A stretch of 64,000 bases of DNA from the NCBI GenBank assembly GCA_022605955.1, contig JAKCOZ010000007.1, positions 36,806,991-36,870,990 on the forward strand, read 5' to 3'. A program made the translations under genes and the position numbers. This document shows positions 48,645 through 59,440 of this stretch, one piece after another (position 1 is the stretch's first letter; every line of letters begins with the position of its first letter). This stretch comes from Rallus limicola (lineage: Eukaryota > Chordata > Aves > Gruiformes > Rallidae). The notes beneath the pieces are model-generated. The model was given only the letters and a program-made list of their open reading frames with translations. It searched no databases and was not told the DNA's origin.

Positions 48645-49925
48645 TGACTATACAGAGAAGCCATTCACAGGTACATGAGGGACAAGGTGATTGGGAATGC
48701 AGAGTCTGGATAAATCATGGGTAATAAATCAGAGTAAATCATGCTTCATCAATCTGATTCCTTTCCATGATGAAATGGAAGTCTCTGCAGAGGTGGGAAA
48801 GATGGGGATTAAATAGCTTACATTGACTTTAGCAAAGTATTTAACATGGTTCCTTTAGTATCCTTGCAACCATAATGAGGGTGTATGTACTGGATGGGTA
48901 CATTAAATAGTGGATATTAAATTCAGTGAATTGCCAGGCTCAAGGCTAGTGGTCAACAACTCAATGTTTACTTGAAAGCAATTATGAATGGTGCTACTTC
49001 ATGACTGATACTGGGGTTGGTAAGTTGTCATCTTCAAATGTCCTAACGATGTGAGCACAATCTTGTCAAGTTTGCAAGTGACATCATATTGGGGAATTAT
49101 TTGGTGCTATGGACTATCTTCCTCTGGATCAGATTTATCTTGGGAAGATCAGGTTTCCTTTTTTGAGACCAAAATGGAGCTGGAGGTATGTTAAGAAGTA
49201 ATGTAGCCAAACAGGGATCAATCAGGCTGGAGTAACAGGCTAACAGGGACAAATCCATGTGGAAGTACAGATTCAACCACATCTGCCTAGGGACCTGCTC
49301 AGCACAAAATATCTCGGGGAACCTTCTGCTTGCTTTAGAAAGAACATAGACCATCAGACAAGGGACGTAATTATTCCCTTCCATTTGACAGTTGTAGGAC
49401 ATTTGTGTCCAGTTTTGGGTTTGTACAGGACAAATAAAGATGAACCAGAGCAAGTCCAGTGGAAGGCCACCAAGGTGACTATGAGGCTGGATCCCATGAT
49501 AACAAAAAATAATGTATTAGGGAGCAGGGTTTCTTTAGGCTGGATAAGAGAAGGCTAAGCGGAGACCCAATTGCAATTTTCAGCTACCTGAAGGGTTGCT
49601 TAATGAAGACTTAACTTCTCTCAGAGGTGGACAGCAAGAAAAAAGAGATAATAGTCACAGTTGCCAGAAGATAAATTCCGGTCAGCTACAATGAAAATTT
49701 TTTTGCCCTGTGCACACGCACACATGTCTTCACAGGTTATACACAGTTGTGAACTCTCCATCCCTGAAATTGTCACAGCTGATCTGGACAAGGACCTCAT
49801 CAGGCAGACAGCTGAATATAACGTCAAAGACAGTCCTGTTTTAACAGGAGAGATTGACTAAATGAGATTGGACTAGATGATTTCCAAAGGTCCCTTCTAA
49901 CCCCTATCATTCTTCCATTCTCTGA
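48645..49925 (+). mobile_element. Old, strongly diverged CR1 LINE, plus strand, about 1.28 kb
   Basis: Several degenerate CR1 ORF2 landmarks remain in order: acatgagggacaaggtgattgg, aaatcatgcttcatcaat..ga, cttacattgactttagcaaag (the LDFSKAF block), gcaagtttgcaagtgac (active-site region), a late accagagcaagtccagtgga, then the 3' region ending gagattggactagatgattt and ccaaaggtcccttctaac. No frame is kept for long. Divergence is higher than in the other copies, so this insertion is older. Confidence 0.85.
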
Positions 49926-50907
49926 GATAACTTTCAGAGTTCCCTTCAACTCTAAATTAGTCTGTGATTTTAAATACTTTTTTGAAGCAGGACTGTAAAC
50001 CAAGGACTTCCCCTTTCTTAGCAGGTTTTCCCAGATATGAAGTGAAGGGTCCCAAAGCTTCTGTTCAAGGAACAGGGGGAAGCAGGTCACACCATGTGGT
50101 TCCCGTGGAATAGACACTGCAGGGAGTTCTTGCTATTCTCAGACAAACATGAAAGACAGAAAAGGGACAGAAAAAATTGCCTCTTTGAGGTGGATTCTTA
50201 TCTCTGCTTTCCCCTTGTCTCTGCCCTTAACTTAAAGCTCTAATTGGGTGAGCGAGAAAGGGTACTGATATTTATACCTGAGGAGCAGAAAAGGGAGTTC
50301 ATCAGAGGTTCATCATCCTCAGCGATGCTCTCACCTTCCAACTGCTGTTAGTGGCCTCCCTCCCATTACTTTGGTCTTCTGACATGTGTTGTTTTGAGGC
50401 AATAGCCTGGAGCTCTGCATATGTATGAACCAGAAAGTGTCAGCCAGAAGAAACTGAATTTTATGAGGGCTCTGGTTTCAGGAATACTGTGTGTATTCCT
50501 CCTTCTTAAAGATCATAAGCTGAGAAAAGGCATTGTTTCTAGGTCCCAGACAGGCATAGCACCACCTTGCTCAGCTCTTTCAAGACTTCATGGGAGACTC
50601 CAGCCTTCTGACAAAGTTTGAGAAATAAAAATTCATTTGGATTTTAAGGCAAAACTCTTCTATTTCAAACCTGGAGCAGCATGTCCATTCTCTTCCTTAA
50701 AAAGTATTGTATTTAGGTATCCAGGTAGCTATGTTTGTCTTCACTATTTGGCTGGTGAGATATAATACGAGGTTCTGCACTGAGTCCCTTTGGCTTGAGA
50801 TAACCAGCAAACAAATAACCCAAACTGGGACCACTGTTGGATCTATGTGGGCACTTATAAGAAATTATTTAATCAGTATTTTCACCCCTTTATCCTGTTA
50901 ACTTTTT
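49926..50907. other. Single-copy non-coding DNA, no gene recognised
   Basis: No repeat or exon is recognised. Open frames are under 100 codons. Confidence 0.5.
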
Positions 50908-51071
50908 CACAGAATCACAGAATCACTAGGTTGGAAAAGTTCTTTGAGATCATCAAGTCCAACTGTACCTGTCCTCTACTAAACCATATCCCTAAGTATC
51001 TTGCCTGCTCATCTTTTAACAACATCCAGGGATGGTGACTCAACTGCCTACCTGGGCAGCCTGTTCCAGTG
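50908..51071 (-). repeat. CR1 LINE 3'-end fragment, minus strand
   Basis: cacagaatcacagaatcac is followed by taggttggaaaagttctttgag and cctctactaaaccatatccc, then cctgggcagcctgttccagtg. It matches the subfamily of the copy at 33034-34945 closely, and is truncated after about 165 bases. Confidence 0.95.
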
Positions 51072-53644
51072 TTTTATATGAGCTTTTTTTTCCACTGTAT
51101 CTTTCTAGTAGTTAATTTTTGTTTGTGAGTTTGTTTGTGGGTTTTTTTTCCTATCACTATATCTTACCATTCTACCACTCTTTTTCTACATGAATTATTA
51201 ATACTGTTTTTATGCTAAATGTCCCTGCCTCACATATAATTTGACCTTACTTACTGAACGAGTAACTGTGCTAACCCCCTCAGGACATATTATCCTCACT
51301 TTGTCTATGAAACATATTTCTTCCTTCTGTTTGACTCAGCCAAAATTCAAAACACTTGCAACACAGACACGTGGCTTTTTAAAAATTAGGTCTTTTCTTA
51401 TTAGGCAGTAAGCAAGAAAAAAGAAAACATTAACCTTTCTGGAAGATGATTAATGTTTTATTTGTTGCTGGTGATTGTCCCTGTATTTTCATATTGTCTT
51501 CTACACAATGACAGAGTGAAGAAACTAAAGCTTGCCTTCTACTACATTTAAAAACTGACTTGATCATGAAGAAATATTAACAGCACCCTTCAAATGTATT
51601 TTAGGAAGGAGCTGCAGTTTTTATTATCTTCAGGATAACCGCAAAATGTCTCAGTTTATCATATTGGCTCTCTGTTCAGCCAAACATGTTATACCTTTCC
51701 CAACTTAGTAAAATTTTAATCCTTTTTTGTGCTCAGGAGGAACAATTTTAAACACCTGCTGTCTCTATTATAGTGGCCTCCATCTTTCCTGTAGGGAGTT
51801 TAGTTTCATTTCCATGGAAAACTTGCAAAGTAATTCCAAAACCTGTACTGAAAAGATGATGTTTACCAATGATCTTGTTCACTTCCACTGAGAATAATAG
51901 ATGTCAGACATTTTGTAAGGCAAATGTTTGCTAACAATATCCCATAGAGAATGAATAGTTAACAAGCAAGATAAAATATTCACTAAGCTAATAATTAGCA
52001 ATATGGTTATTCTTATGTCCATTGAAATATCCTTTTGCTTTCTGAGCCCCAATACACTGTTTCTTCAGTGGTATCCTATGGGATGGAGTTTCGTAGTCCA
52101 ATTAGGAATGCATTTCCTTTTTTGACTAGTACTATTTTGTCTAATATCAACTCTCCTGTCTGCTCCCAAACTATCTGTTGTGTCTTCTTTGTCTCCTGGC
52201 CAAAATAAACAATTCCAACCTTTTACAGTTTTCATTACTTGAGATATTCCTTCCTTATTGCACTTGTTTCCACTGACATCTGGATCCCCACAGAAATGTT
52301 TTTGTGAAACTAAGCAGCACTGCAGATAGGATGCGTCCATCACTCCATGTGGGTTTACAGCCACTAGCATGTATTTCTTCATCTTTCAACCATTTTTGAT
52401 TGAAGGGTGTGCACATAGCTCACTTTCAATAACTTCCATTCTCTGTGGTTTCAGAAGAGAAATAGACGACAGACTACATCTCAATCCTTTCTGTCTGAAT
52501 ATAAGTTTGGAGATCCTTCTCCTTGAAATCTGTCCTGTCATGTGTAGGGGAACTCTGTCAATCTGACTTGTCATCATAACTTTTTTTTTTTGCTTGAGGA
52601 ACTTCTGCTTAACAGGAGATGATTTCTTACTGCTTTGTCTCATTCAATCCTACTGAAATAGGGCCTCTGCCATTGGCAACACAGAGAATATACTCCTGAG
52701 TATGCTCTTTTGAATGTTGCATGAGAATTTAAAGAAGGGAATCATTATATACTCTATATGGCTTACCTTTTGCCAATTATATACTATACTATTCTATACT
52801 ATATTTTTACATAACAGAGTAGTCACATTCTCAGTCATATCCTTAGGGGAAAAACCCAGTCAACTGTGAAATGACAAACAGCAATAATATTTATACTTAC
52901 TAGATTACCCAAATTATAAATACTGTGCAATTATCATTAGGACTAATTGTTAAAATTCAGTTACATTTATAACTAGACAGAATATCATTTATGTGCTACT
53001 ATTTTGAAGAAAATAACTTTCCCTTTCTTCTTGTTATCCATTTGAAAAATCTGCTAGTTGGAATTTAATTGTACCCTTACCAATTTTTACATTGTAGCTG
53101 GTAATCAAAGTTTGTTTAGACTCTGTTATCTGGCTCTGACACTTGCTTTACATTGCTTTCACATGAGTGCTGCATACTGCATACTGCAGTCTTATCGGAA
53201 TACATTCATTGCAAGAAATATAATAGACTTTTTCCTAATAGACACCTTCAGTGTGTAAATTACTTTTGAATACTTTAAAACTTGCCAAATTAAATCTTCT
53301 ATTTCTGCCTTTGCACAAGCAAAATCAGAAGGAAAGTACAAGACAAATGATTACCATCACAACTTTAACAGTAGATGCTCAATAAAAATAAAGTCAATTA
53401 ATTCAAATGTCAGTGTTAACACTGTCAGGTTTTGTTCTTAGGACTTTTATTTTATTTTTTCCCCTTCAAATGTCAGCATTGAAATAAAATTTGTGTAAAA
53501 TATTATATGCCTAAATCTTCATTACAAAATAAACCTCTATTGAGGATTGCTTTACCAAATAAACACATATTTGAGAGCATTTCCTCCTTTTGATATCGAT
53601 ATTTGATGTATACAGGTGGGCACAGAATGGAAAACCATTTGGGC
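51072..53644. other. Single-copy non-coding DNA, no gene recognised
   Basis: Very AT-rich with no recognisable exon. A run of short CTATA-type repeats lies at about 52779-52810. Confidence 0.5.
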
Positions 53645-53688
53645 ATAAATATTTGCATGGCTGGATATAAATATTTGCATGGCTGGAT
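53645..53688. repeat. Perfect 22-bp tandem duplication carrying two octamer motifs
   Basis: Two identical 22-base units sit side by side (53645-53666 and 53667-53688). Each contains atttgcat, the reverse complement of the POU-factor octamer ATGCAAAT, followed by ggctggat. The octamers are at 53651-53658 and 53673-53680, spaced 22 bases apart, about two helical turns. Confidence 0.95.
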
Positions 53689-53929
53689 TGTTACCATGGG
53701 TTAAGTCAAATATCTGTAACTTCTTTTTATTTTTTATTTTTTTTTGGGTCTTTCTTTCTCTAAAGATTAGGTGAAAATACCTACATACAAAACAGCCTGA
53801 AGAACATCCCAGTCTTTCAAAAAATATACTGCTTTCAGCATATAAAAGTGAAATGGGCAAATCCATGCAACCCTCGATTTACTGACAATGGTAGAGCTGT
53901 ATCCATAGACACAGGGGCTGGATTTTAGA

Positions 53930-54378
53930 TCACAGGATTAGGAGTTGGAAGGGACCTGCAAAGATCATCTAGTCCAACCCCCCTACCAGAGCAGCATCAC
54001 CTAGACTCAATTACACAGGAATGTGTCCAGGTGGGTTTTGAATGTCTCCAGAGAAGGAGACTCCACAACCTCTCTGGGCAGTCTGTCCCAGTGCTCCATC
54101 ACCCTCACAGTGAAAAAGCTTCTCCTTATATTCACATGGATATTCCTGTGCTCCAGCTTGCATCTGTTGTCCCTTGTCCCATCACTGGCCATCACTGAGA
54201 AGAGCCTGGCTTCATCCTCCTGACTCTTACCCTTTACATATTTGCAAACATTAATAAGGCAACCCCTGAGTGTCCTCTTGTCCAAGCTGAAGAGGCCCAG
54301 CTCCCTCAGCCTCTTGTCATAAGGAAGATGTTCCATTCCCTTCATCATCTTGGTGGCTCTGCTCTGGACACTTGAGTA
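53930..54378 (-). mobile_element. CR1 LINE 3' fragment, minus strand
   Basis: gatcacaggattaggagttgg (decayed tail) is followed by aagggacctgcaaagatcatc, tagtccaacccccctacc, ctccacaacctctctgggc, agtgctccatcaccctcac and cctcagcctcttgtcataagg. This is the CR1 type in which ORF2 runs close to the 3' end. The minus strand keeps a 113-codon open frame (54348-54007). Confidence 0.95.
54007..54348 (-). pseudogene. CR1 ORF2 carboxyl-terminal fragment, still open
   Basis: This minus-strand frame of 113 codons corresponds to the extreme carboxyl end of CR1 ORF2. It has [18 protein letters not shown], then a cysteine-bearing NVCKYVKG block, a [20 protein letters not shown] block and [15 protein letters not shown] before the stop. 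No stop or frameshift interrupts it, but the RT and endonuclease are absent because of 5' truncation. It has no promoter and is not expected to be expressed. Confidence 0.9.
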
Positions 54379-54664
54379 CTCTGTAGATATAAGGACTAGG
54401 TGCTACTATTATCCAGAGTAGAAGCAGTAAAATTATTACTGCTGTAATTATATTGCATTTATTTAAAAAGTCACTGAGGTGTGATATAGTTCCCCATGGA
54501 TATATAGTTCCTTGATAACTTGTTATTAATGCATGAGACAGAGAAGATCTGGTTTATAACGTTTCTCTTTAATTTGTTTACCTTAAATACAATTTTTTTT
54601 TTTTTTTGCTTGCTTCTTTCCAAATTACTAAATTGTTGTTGTTCCTATATATTAAAATCGCTGG
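54379..54664. other. Short AT-rich spacer between two CR1 copies
   Basis: About 290 bases separate the 5' ends of a minus-strand and a plus-strand CR1. A T run lies at about 54593-54607. Nothing else is recognised. Confidence 0.6.
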
Positions 54665-55365
54665 GCACAGAATGTGTTGAGAGAAACCCTGAAGAGAAGG
54701 CCTTGAGGTGTTGGCAGACAAGAAGGTGGAAATATGCTCTTGCAGCTCAGAAAGCCAACTGTATCCTGGGCTGCATCAATAGAAGCATGAGAGAGGTGAT
54801 TCTGCCCCTCTGCTCTCATGAGACCCCATCTGGAGTATTGCATCCAGCTCTGATGTCCCCAGATCAAGAACGACATGGGGCTGTTGGAGTGAGTTCAGAG
54901 GATGCCCATGCAAATGATGAGAAGGCTGGAGTACCTCTCCTATGAAAGCAGACTAAGAGAGTTGGGCTTGTTCATCTGGGAGAACAGAGGGCTCCAGGGA
55001 GACCTTATAGCAGATTTCCAGTACCTGAAGGGGCCTACAGGAAAGATAGAGAAGGACTTCTTGCAAGGGCAGGTAGTGATAAGTCAATGAGTAATGGGTT
55101 TAAGCTGAAAGATGGTAGATCTGCATTAGACATTAGGAAAAAATTCTTCACAGCGAGGGTGGTGAGGCACTGGAACAGGTTTCCCAGAGAAGTGGTGGAT
55201 ACCCCCTCCCTGGAAATGTTCCAGATGAGTTTGGATGGGGCTTTGGCCAGTCTGGTCTAGTGTGGGGGGTGGGTTGAACTAGATGATCTTTGAAGTCACT
55301 TCTAACCCAAATCATTTTATGACTCTGTGATTCTGTAATTCTATGAATCTATGATTCCATGATTT
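54665..55365 (+). mobile_element. CR1 LINE 3' fragment, plus strand, with tail octamers
   Basis: It begins in the carboxyl part of ORF2 (gctcagaaagccaactgtat, cctgggctgcatcaatag). It then runs through ggtgattctgcccctctg, ctggagtacctctcctatg, gaaaaaattcttcacagcgag and gaactagatgatctttgaag. It ends with attctatgaatctatgattcc, the CR1 terminal octamers. A 62-codon ORF2 piece is open at 54902-55090 ([16 protein letters not shown]). Confidence 0.95.
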
Positions 55366-56540
55366 ATGTCACAATTAATAAACTTTGGTGTTACCATTTT
55401 CACAATAAATTCATATACTTTTGTGATTATTCAACTTAGCAGTCCAAATTCTGCTGTGAACTTTAATGAGCTTAGCAGAGAGGATTCTGCAAGAGAAGTT
55501 GGCAAGGCATTCTCTGGAGCCCTGTGTTTGTTTGATTCTGGCAAGTCACTTCTCTATCTCTCACCCAACATCTGCCCATCTTGCGTAGTGAGCTACCAAA
55601 ATCTCCTCCTGTCATGACCAGTGCCAGCAGTGCACGTTGTAGTTGGCAGTTATTGAAAGACTGAATCACAGCTTAGAACTGTGCTAAGACTTTGGTATTA
55701 AACCAGACAATTTAGCAATGATAAAGGATCATGTGGGGGAAGGAAGCAATGCTAGATCAGAGGGCACCAGCACTTTCTTATCAGAGTGCCCCCCCGCCCC
55801 AACGGGGTCAATGGTCAGCATGGCAGGATGTTTAAAGATGAAGTTTCCCTTTCCAGAGGCTACCCTGAGAGCAGATATGAAACTAGCAGGTCCCTTTCAC
55901 CTATATGCTTTGAAGTTCAGATTGCTACTTTAAACATGCTTTAAAAATTAGACAGATGTACACTATCTAGTCATTCTCTGCAAGCCACATTAGTTTCACC
56001 ACTTTTGCTCCACTTAAGTGTTCATCACTGCTGTTGCTGGTTTTTTTTTTTGTCTTTAAATTATGCAGTCTCAGTGTATGCATCTGTATTCCAGACAGAC
56101 AGAGAGACTGACAGTCAGGAGATTTTACTCTATGTGCATAAACGCTCTAAACACCTCAGCACAGTGTCTATGCTGGTGAACAATGTATTATTTAAGGTGT
56201 GATTTGATAGTGATCACTGTCAGTTCCCCAAATCCAATATAAACTCATTTTATGTTCATTTCTTCCTTTTTTTTTTTCATTATCTTTTTAGCACCCCTAG
56301 CATAGAAGACATATTAGAAGTGAAATATTAACAGGAATCTTGTCATAGAGAAGCTCAACTCAAGAGAGTGTGCTGGGTAATCCAATTTTAATTTCCCCAG
56401 TTTCTAATGTGACATATGATACTAGGTCAACCAGCTACATTCAACCCACTAGTCTGCTTTGCATTAACAAAGAAATTTAAACTGCCCCTTTAATTTTAAA
56501 ACAAAAAATAATATTCCTAATTTAATTGATAAGTGGGGAG
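55366..56540. other. Single-copy non-coding DNA, no gene recognised
   Basis: Nothing recognisable apart from T runs near 56041 and 56267 and a short C/G patch near 55790. No exon is seen. Confidence 0.5.
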
Positions 56541-57117
56541 TGTCATACTTTAACCCCAGGTGGCAACTAAGCCCCACACAGCTCTCACTCCCTCTCCAGG
56601 GGAATGGGGCAGAGAACTGTAAGAGTAAAAGTAAGAAAACTCAGGGATTGATATAAAGACAATTTAATAGGTAAAAAAAGCTGCACACACAAGCAAATCA
56701 GAACAAATTAACCACTTCCCATCAGCAGGCAGCTGTTGGGCCATCTCCAGGAAAGCAGGGCTTCATCATGCCTTCTGGTGACTTGGGCAGACAAATGCTA
56801 TCTCTCCAAACATGTCTCCTCTGCTTCCTTCTTCTTTCCCCAGCCCCATTATATACTGAGCATGACATCATACAGTATGGAATATCCTTTGATCAGTTGG
56901 GGTCAGATGTCCTGGCTGTGTCCCATCCGAAATCTTGTGCACTCCCAGCTGGTGGGGTGGGGTGAGAAGCAGGAAAAGCCTTGGCTCTGTGTAAGCCCTG
57001 CTCAGCAGGAATGGAAACATCCCTGTGTTATCAACACTGTTTTCATCACAAATCTAAAACAAAGCACCAAACTGGACATTATTAAGAAAATTAATGTTTC
57101 CAGCCAAAATCAGCACA
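56541..57117 (-). mobile_element. Solo LTR of the ERVL-type family, minus strand
   Basis: This is the reverse-oriented relative of the LTR at 14755-15340. On the plus strand it starts tgtcatactttaaccccagg, contains ccatctccaggaaagcagggc, cccattatatactgagcatg (TATA box TATATAA on the element strand, 56849-56855), gacatcatacagtatggaat and cctgtgttatcaacactg, and ends near cagccaaaatcagcaca. No internal retroviral sequence adjoins it. Flanking bases give no clear duplication. Confidence 0.85.
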
Positions 57118-57217
57118 CACCCTGCATGGTGGTGTGCTTTGCTTTTGAGTGTTGATAATGCAGAAGTGTTTTGGCTACAGCAGAACAGTGCTTTCGTAGT
57201 GTAAAGGTTTTCTCTCT

Positions 57218-57330
57218 CTCAGAATCACAGAACCATTTAGGCTGGAAAAGACTAAGATTAAGTCCAACTGTTAAACAAACACTGCCAAGTCCACCACTAA
57301 ACATGCTATGGTCCTTCAGAGGAGACCCCA
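57218..57330 (-). repeat. CR1 LINE 3'-end fragment, minus strand
   Basis: cagaatcacagaaccattt is followed by aggctggaaaagactaagat, then taagtccaactgttaaac and actgccaagtccaccacta, a CR1 3' end of a different subfamily from the copies at 33034 and 50908. It is truncated after about 110 bases. Confidence 0.9.
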
Positions 57331-59034
57331 GAGATTTAGCTCAATGTCCAACCTTTAGTATTGTGGAGGTCAAAAGGGACTCTTAAAAAAACAAATTCAG
57401 TTTTGCAGTTCCACATTTCATTTCTACCACTGACTTCACCTATGCAGCTCCTCTCAGTGTATCCCATGTCTTTCTCATTACATTTTTTTAATCCAGCAGT
57501 AAAAGGGTAAGTGTGAGTACATTTGATTTCACTTTTCTTTCTTCCTTCCATGACCTTTCTAGCATAATCCTAACTGCTTGAGGGTCTACACTTCTATTCT
57601 CCATATAGGCACAACCCAGCCTAATTTGTGTACTAGCTATACAAAACCAAGGTGGTTTCAGATTCATAAGAAATAATACAAAGGTTTCTTTCTTTACTAA
57701 TGTTGGATGAACAGGGATATTCCATTAAACCAACTGCTTTCGCCCAACACTGAAAATCTGAATAAGAGATTAAGTAGGAAATCTAAGTTCTGCCCTGAAA
57801 TAAAGGACTGCAACTTTTCCGGATTGTTGTCTAAATGATCCCTGCAAAAATTTTACTACCAGAGACGTTCAAGACTATCTCTAAAGACAGTTTCAATTTG
57901 TGTAAGCTAACAGTAGTTCAACCAAGGCAATAATATGATATAGATCAACAGAATTTCTGCAGAGACACCAAATGAAAAAGGGGAATAAGAAAGAACTTTA
58001 GCATAAAGTATAAATGACTTTTAAATAATTCAACTCTGTGCTGTTGTCCTGCAGATGTAGCCTGGACAGACATGTTTTGAAAGGAAAATTTAAATACACA
58101 CTGCTATTGCCATAGTACCTGTGCAAACTTCTAACATTTATGGGCTTCTTTCTCTAAGAAAGCAGCAGAAGGTTGAGCACATGGCATGGGGGAACAGTGA
58201 TCCTGGTGGTGAGTTCTCTCTGCAAACTCAGCTGGACAAGCTCCACTCTGCTGGATTTTTCTCTGTCAGAAACTTTGGTAGAATACCAAGTGACTTACTG
58301 TACCTTTGATATCTTGGCTAATCTGAAAATAATCATAATGGAGGTTAAATATATGTAGCAGTAATAGCACAGAGGTTGCTCTGCAATGTCAGGAACAAAC
58401 ACAGGGGCAACACAATATTTACATTCCATGCTAAACCACATGGGAAAAAGAAAATAATCATGGACTGATTGTCTGAGGCAAGCACCTCCACACCCTGTAT
58501 CTTCATATGCAAGTGAGGTAGTCAATGTCATAGAAGAGGCCTTATGGGAACAGTGTTATTCCATCAGTGTTCATGCATACTGTATCGTTATATTCACATA
58601 CCACCAAGGTCTTTATCCAGTTTCCAGTGAGGATAGTGCATCTCTTTCAGACTCTGGAGTGCAGCAGTGGTTGGTCTCAGGTACACTGTTATGAATGCAC
58701 TGGCAGTTATGCACTCCTCTGCACCATCCAAGAGTTAGTGAGTTACAAATAAATTAGTTCTGCTTGACAAAAGCTCTTTAATTAAGGAGATTCAACCACG
58801 GCCACTGAACACCACAACATCAAAGCCAGCAAAGCAGGAAAACAGGTTTGCAGAAAGCAGAATTATTGTGTAAGAACATGAAACACCCAAATTATTATTG
58901 GTAATACTAGCAGCTGTGTCAAAAAGTATTTTGGTTTGATTTAGTTTTACATACTGGTTGAAGTTATTTCATCATCAGAATTCATCTAATTAGATGTTGG
59001 ACATGCTTTAATAATGAAAGTTTGTCTATGCTCC
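57331..59034. other. Single-copy non-coding DNA, no gene recognised
   Basis: No repeat family or exon is recognised. All frames are short. Confidence 0.5.
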
Positions 59035-59440
59035 CAAGCAAGTCATCAGGGGTGAATGAGAAGTTGGGAGCTGACCCAAACTAACTAAACAGCTATTCTA
59101 TAGTATATGCCATCATACTCAGCAGTAAAACCCAGGGAAAGGAGGAGGAAGCAATAATTTAAGAGATATGGCATTTGTCTTCCAAGTAGCTGCTTTGCAT
59201 GCTGAGACCCTTCTTCTCAGGAAATGGATAGACATCTGTCTGCTGATGGGAAGTAGTGAATTAATTCCTATTTTTTATCTTTGCTTGAACACAAAGCTTT
59301 ATTTTTCTTATTAAACTGTCATTATCTTGATCCACAAGTTCTTTTACCTATATTCTCTCCCACCCCATTGCTTTCAGAGAGGGGAGTGAGTGAAATACAA
59401 GGTCAATATTTAGCTACTGGTTGTGATTGGCCCAGCATAA
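59035..59440 (+). mobile_element. Decayed LTR of the ERVL-type family, plus strand
   Basis: It follows the order of the copy at 14755-15340 but is more diverged: gaagttgggagctgaccc, atagtatatgccatcatactc, ggcatttgtcttccaagtag, gacatctgtctgctgatggg, aattaattcc, ttattaaactgtcattatc (ATTAAA at 59310-59315), ctctcccaccccattgct and ggggagtgagtga. The TATA box has been lost (cagtaaaaccc at the equivalent place), and the first third and the last bases are missing or unrecognisable. Confidence 0.8.

Noticed and set aside
49259..49558. 99-codon plus-strand frame
   Set aside because: It lies within an old CR1 copy, and its translation matches CR1 only in patches after frameshifts. It is not a separate gene.
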